From assembly GCA_030684835.1 (NCBI GenBank), contig JAUXWZ010000157.1:124001-188000 (forward strand): a stretch of 64,000 nucleotides of DNA. The letters run 5' to 3'. Below are positions 62,354 through 64,000 of the stretch, in pieces; position 1 is the first letter of the stretch; the number at the start of each line of letters is the position of its first letter. Made by a program: the position numbers and the translations under genes. The notes under the pieces are model-generated. The model worked only from the letters and a program-made list of their open reading frames with translations, was not told where the DNA came from and ran no database searches. This DNA comes from Beijerinckiaceae bacterium. Its GTDB lineage: Bacteria; Pseudomonadota; Alphaproteobacteria; Rhizobiales; Beijerinckiaceae.

Positions 62354-63700
62354 ATGACCGATTGGCCCGACACGTTCACATTCGCCGGCTTCGACATTGA
62401 CGAGGCGGCCTGTGAAGTCCGGCTGCGCTACGCGCTGGGGCGGGACATGCCGTTCACCGAACGGATCGTCTTCGATTCGCCATTGCCGCCAATGGGTTCG
62501 CTGCTTCGTCCAGCCTTTGAAGCCGCTGTCGAGACGCTCTGGCTCGCCGCCGGCGTCAGCTATTACAAAACCTGCGTCCCGCCACGCATCGAGATCGAGG
62601 GCGCCTCGCTCTCGGATGATCAGCGGCGCTTCTTTCAGACGCTTTACGTGGATGGGCTGGGCGAATTTGGCGTGCGCAATGGCGTCGATGTCGCTGCCCG
62701 GGTCGATTTTTTGGACGCCCGCTGTCGGGCGGGCGCGCCGCGCCTGGCGACGTCGCCGCCCCTGCCCCGCCGGTCTGCGGTGCTGGTGGGAGGCGGCAAG
62801 GATTCGCTCGTCAGCGTGGAGGCCCTGCGCGCCGGCGGCGAGCCCATGGCGCTTTTTGCGGTCAACCCGAAGAAGCCGATCATCGATTGCGCGGCGGCGA
62901 GCGGCCTGCCGTTCGTCAAGGTCTCTCGCTATCTTGACCCGCTTCTGTTCACGCTAAATGACAAGGGCGCCCTCAACGGGCACGTGCCGATCACGGCCAT
63001 CGTCAGCTTCGTCGCGGTCGCCGCCGCCTTTGTGGAAGGTTTCGACACGGTCGTTCTGTCCAACGAACGCTCCGCCGATCAGGGCAACGTGTTCGTGGGC
63101 GGGCGCGAAGTGAACCACCAATATTCCAAGACCACGCAGGCTGAGCGCGACATCGCCTCACAGATCGCCGCGCACATCCATTCCGGGCTGAATTATTTTT
63201 CATTTTTGCGCCCTCTTTCCGAGGCGCATATCGCCGCGTTGATGGCGCGCGCCACGCGCTACGACGACGCTTTCACCAGTTGCAATCGTTCGTTCCAGAT
63301 CAACCCGAAAACCCCGCCTAAACGCTGGTGCGGCGATTGTCCCAAGTGCCGTTTCTCCTTCCTCATGCTGGCCGAGAACATGGGGCGCGCGCGCATTGAA
63401 TGCGTATTCGAAAAGAACATGCTCGGCGACGAAACGCAGCTTGAGGGATTTGAAGAACTCACCGGCCTCAGCGGCCATAAACCATGGGAATGCGTTGGGG
63501 AGCTGGCCGAGTCCAGCGCCGCGCTCCTGCGGCTCGCCGGCATGGACGAGTGGAAAGACGCGGCCATCGTGCGCGCTCTTGCGCCCCGCATACACGCGCT
63601 GATGCCGGACCCCGCCGCAGTATGGCGCGAGCTGATGACGCCGGCGCGCGAACATCGCCTGCCCGCGCGTTACGAGGACATGCTGCGTGACTATCTCTAG
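62354..63700 (+). CDS. murL: UDP-MurNAc-L-Ala-L-Glu epimerase
   Basis: 448 residues from MTDWPDTFTFAGF. SAVLVGGGKDSLVSVEALRA is a PP-loop-like motif (SGGxDS type), and VLSNERSADQGNVFVGGREV and PKRWCGDCPKCRFSFLMLAE are typical of MurL. In Xanthomonas oryzae MurL epimerises the L-Glu of UDP-MurNAc-L-Ala-L-Glu to D-Glu after MurD2 has added L-Glu. The next gene looks like MurD2 and overlaps by 14 bases, which supports the assignment. Confidence 0.88.
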   Translation: MTDWPDTFTFAGFDIDEAACEVRLRYALGRDMPFTERIVFDSPLPPMGSLLRPAFEAAVETLWLAAGVSYYKTCVPPRIEIEGASLSDDQRRFFQTLYVDGLGEFGVRNGVDVAARVDFLDARCRAGAPRLATSPPLPRRSAVLVGGGKDSLVSVEALRAGGEPMALFAVNPKKPIIDCAAASGLPFVKVSRYLDPLLFTLNDKGALNGHVPITAIVSFVAVAAAFVEGFDTVVLSNERSADQGNVFVGGREVNHQYSKTTQAERDIASQIAAHIHSGLNYFSFLRPLSEAHIAALMARATRYDDAFTSCNRSFQINPKTPPKRWCGDCPKCRFSFLMLAENMGRARIECVFEKNMLGDETQLEGFEELTGLSGHKPWECVGELAESSAALLRLAGMDEWKDAAIVRALAPRIHALMPDPAAVWRELMTPAREHRLPARYEDMLRDYL

Positions 63701-64000
63701 AAGCACCCGTTCCGCCGCCATCTGGGGCTTGGGTCGCGAAGGTCTCGCCGCGCTCGGTTGGATGCGCGAGCGTTATCCCTCCTGCGTAGTCACAATCCTC
63801 AACGACACGCCGCTTTCCGACGCACTCCAAGATGTCCCCGTTCTGATAGGCGAAGACGCGGCGCAGGCGTTGAGGGATGGCCGGTTCGAGGTCGTCATCA
63901 AAAGTCCCGGCGTCAGTCTTTATCGCCCCGAAATCGCCGCCGCGCGCGCCAAGGGCGTGCGCTTCACATCCGGCGTCAATCTGTGGTTTCGAGATAATCC
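63687..64000 (+). CDS. murD2: UDP-MurNAc-L-alanine--L-glutamate ligase, 5' part (MurD2-like)
   Basis: Frame open from GTG at 63687 to the window end (104 codons). It reads TISRSTRSAAIWGLGREGLA, a MurD-type nucleotide-binding start, then VVIKSPGVSLYRPEIAAARA and KGVRFTSGVNLWF, as in MurD. It overlaps murL by 14 bases. MurD2 as opposed to ordinary MurD is inferred from the murL partner. Confidence 0.8.
   Translation, partial: MTISRSTRSAAIWGLGREGLAALGWMRERYPSCVVTILNDTPLSDALQDVPVLIGEDAAQALRDGRFEVVIKSPGVSLYRPEIAAARAKGVRFTSGVNLWFRDN

Noticed and set aside
1-64000. CRISPR arrays and intact tRNA or rRNA genes
   Set aside because: No regularly spaced repeat-spacer pattern, cloverleaf or rRNA-like stretch was seen on reading; a tRNAscan or CRISPR search could still find something missed.

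Overview
The window is a GC-rich alphaproteobacterial chromosome segment, most likely from the Rhizobiales (Hyphomicrobiales). Pointers are the sfsA-map-radC neighbourhood, cox-type accessory genes (coxD/coxE/XdhC/MoeA-like/MobA-like), a complete liv operon with its small DUF6867-type membrane protein, an Omp25/31-type porin, a DUF1236 protein, an Irr-box-like site upstream of an iron ABC operon, and many TctC/Bug-type periplasmic binding proteins. Genus cannot be read from the sequence.

Layout. 1-4009: sfsA (3' part), an FkbM methyltransferase, map, radC and an EAL phosphodiesterase. 4018-9672 (minus): CO-dehydrogenase-type maturation genes coxD, a YkgJ-like Cys-cluster protein, coxE, split XdhC halves, a molybdopterin-binding protein and a MobA-like transferase, mostly joined by ATGA overlaps. 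9713-20419: a ~10.7 kb integrated element whose ends are marked by a 17-bp direct repeat and by paired integrase arm-type repeats. It holds an integrase, an AlpA-like protein, a primase, a RepA-like helicase with a frameshift in Walker A, an iteron-rich candidate origin, a decayed small gene, a large terminase, two unknown proteins, a sensor kinase and a small Cys protein, but no recognisable capsid, portal or tail genes. 20451-22386 (minus): coxM, coxS and coxG. The element therefore separates the CODH subunits from their maturation genes, and no coxL is present in the window.

22587-30033 (plus): a PcaD-like enol-lactonase with a long Lys/Ala histone-H1-like tail, PcaC, then livH-livM-livG-livF-DUF6867-livJ type genes for branched-chain amino acid (or related) uptake. 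30091-36815: ccdA, porin, S58 peptidase, small secreted protein, MFS transporter, rpe and purB. 36972-59463: a region dominated by eight TctC/Bug-type solute-binding proteins and one 37-codon remnant, with no TctA/TctB membrane partners. They are interspersed with a serine-less YdeN-type hydrolase, DUF1236 and KGG proteins, fbpABC, a flavodoxin-fold reductase, rpsD, an LLM monooxygenase, a KefB-type antiporter, a LysR regulator, PrpF and an AhpD-like protein. 59468-64000: HPP protein, WrbA, a DUF900 lipoprotein, and murL followed by the start of murD2, the alternative route that makes D-glutamate on the UDP-MurNAc peptide.

Coordinates of starts follow ribosome-binding sites, overlaps or signal peptides where these were visible. 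All functional calls come from reading the translated sequence; no database search was run.
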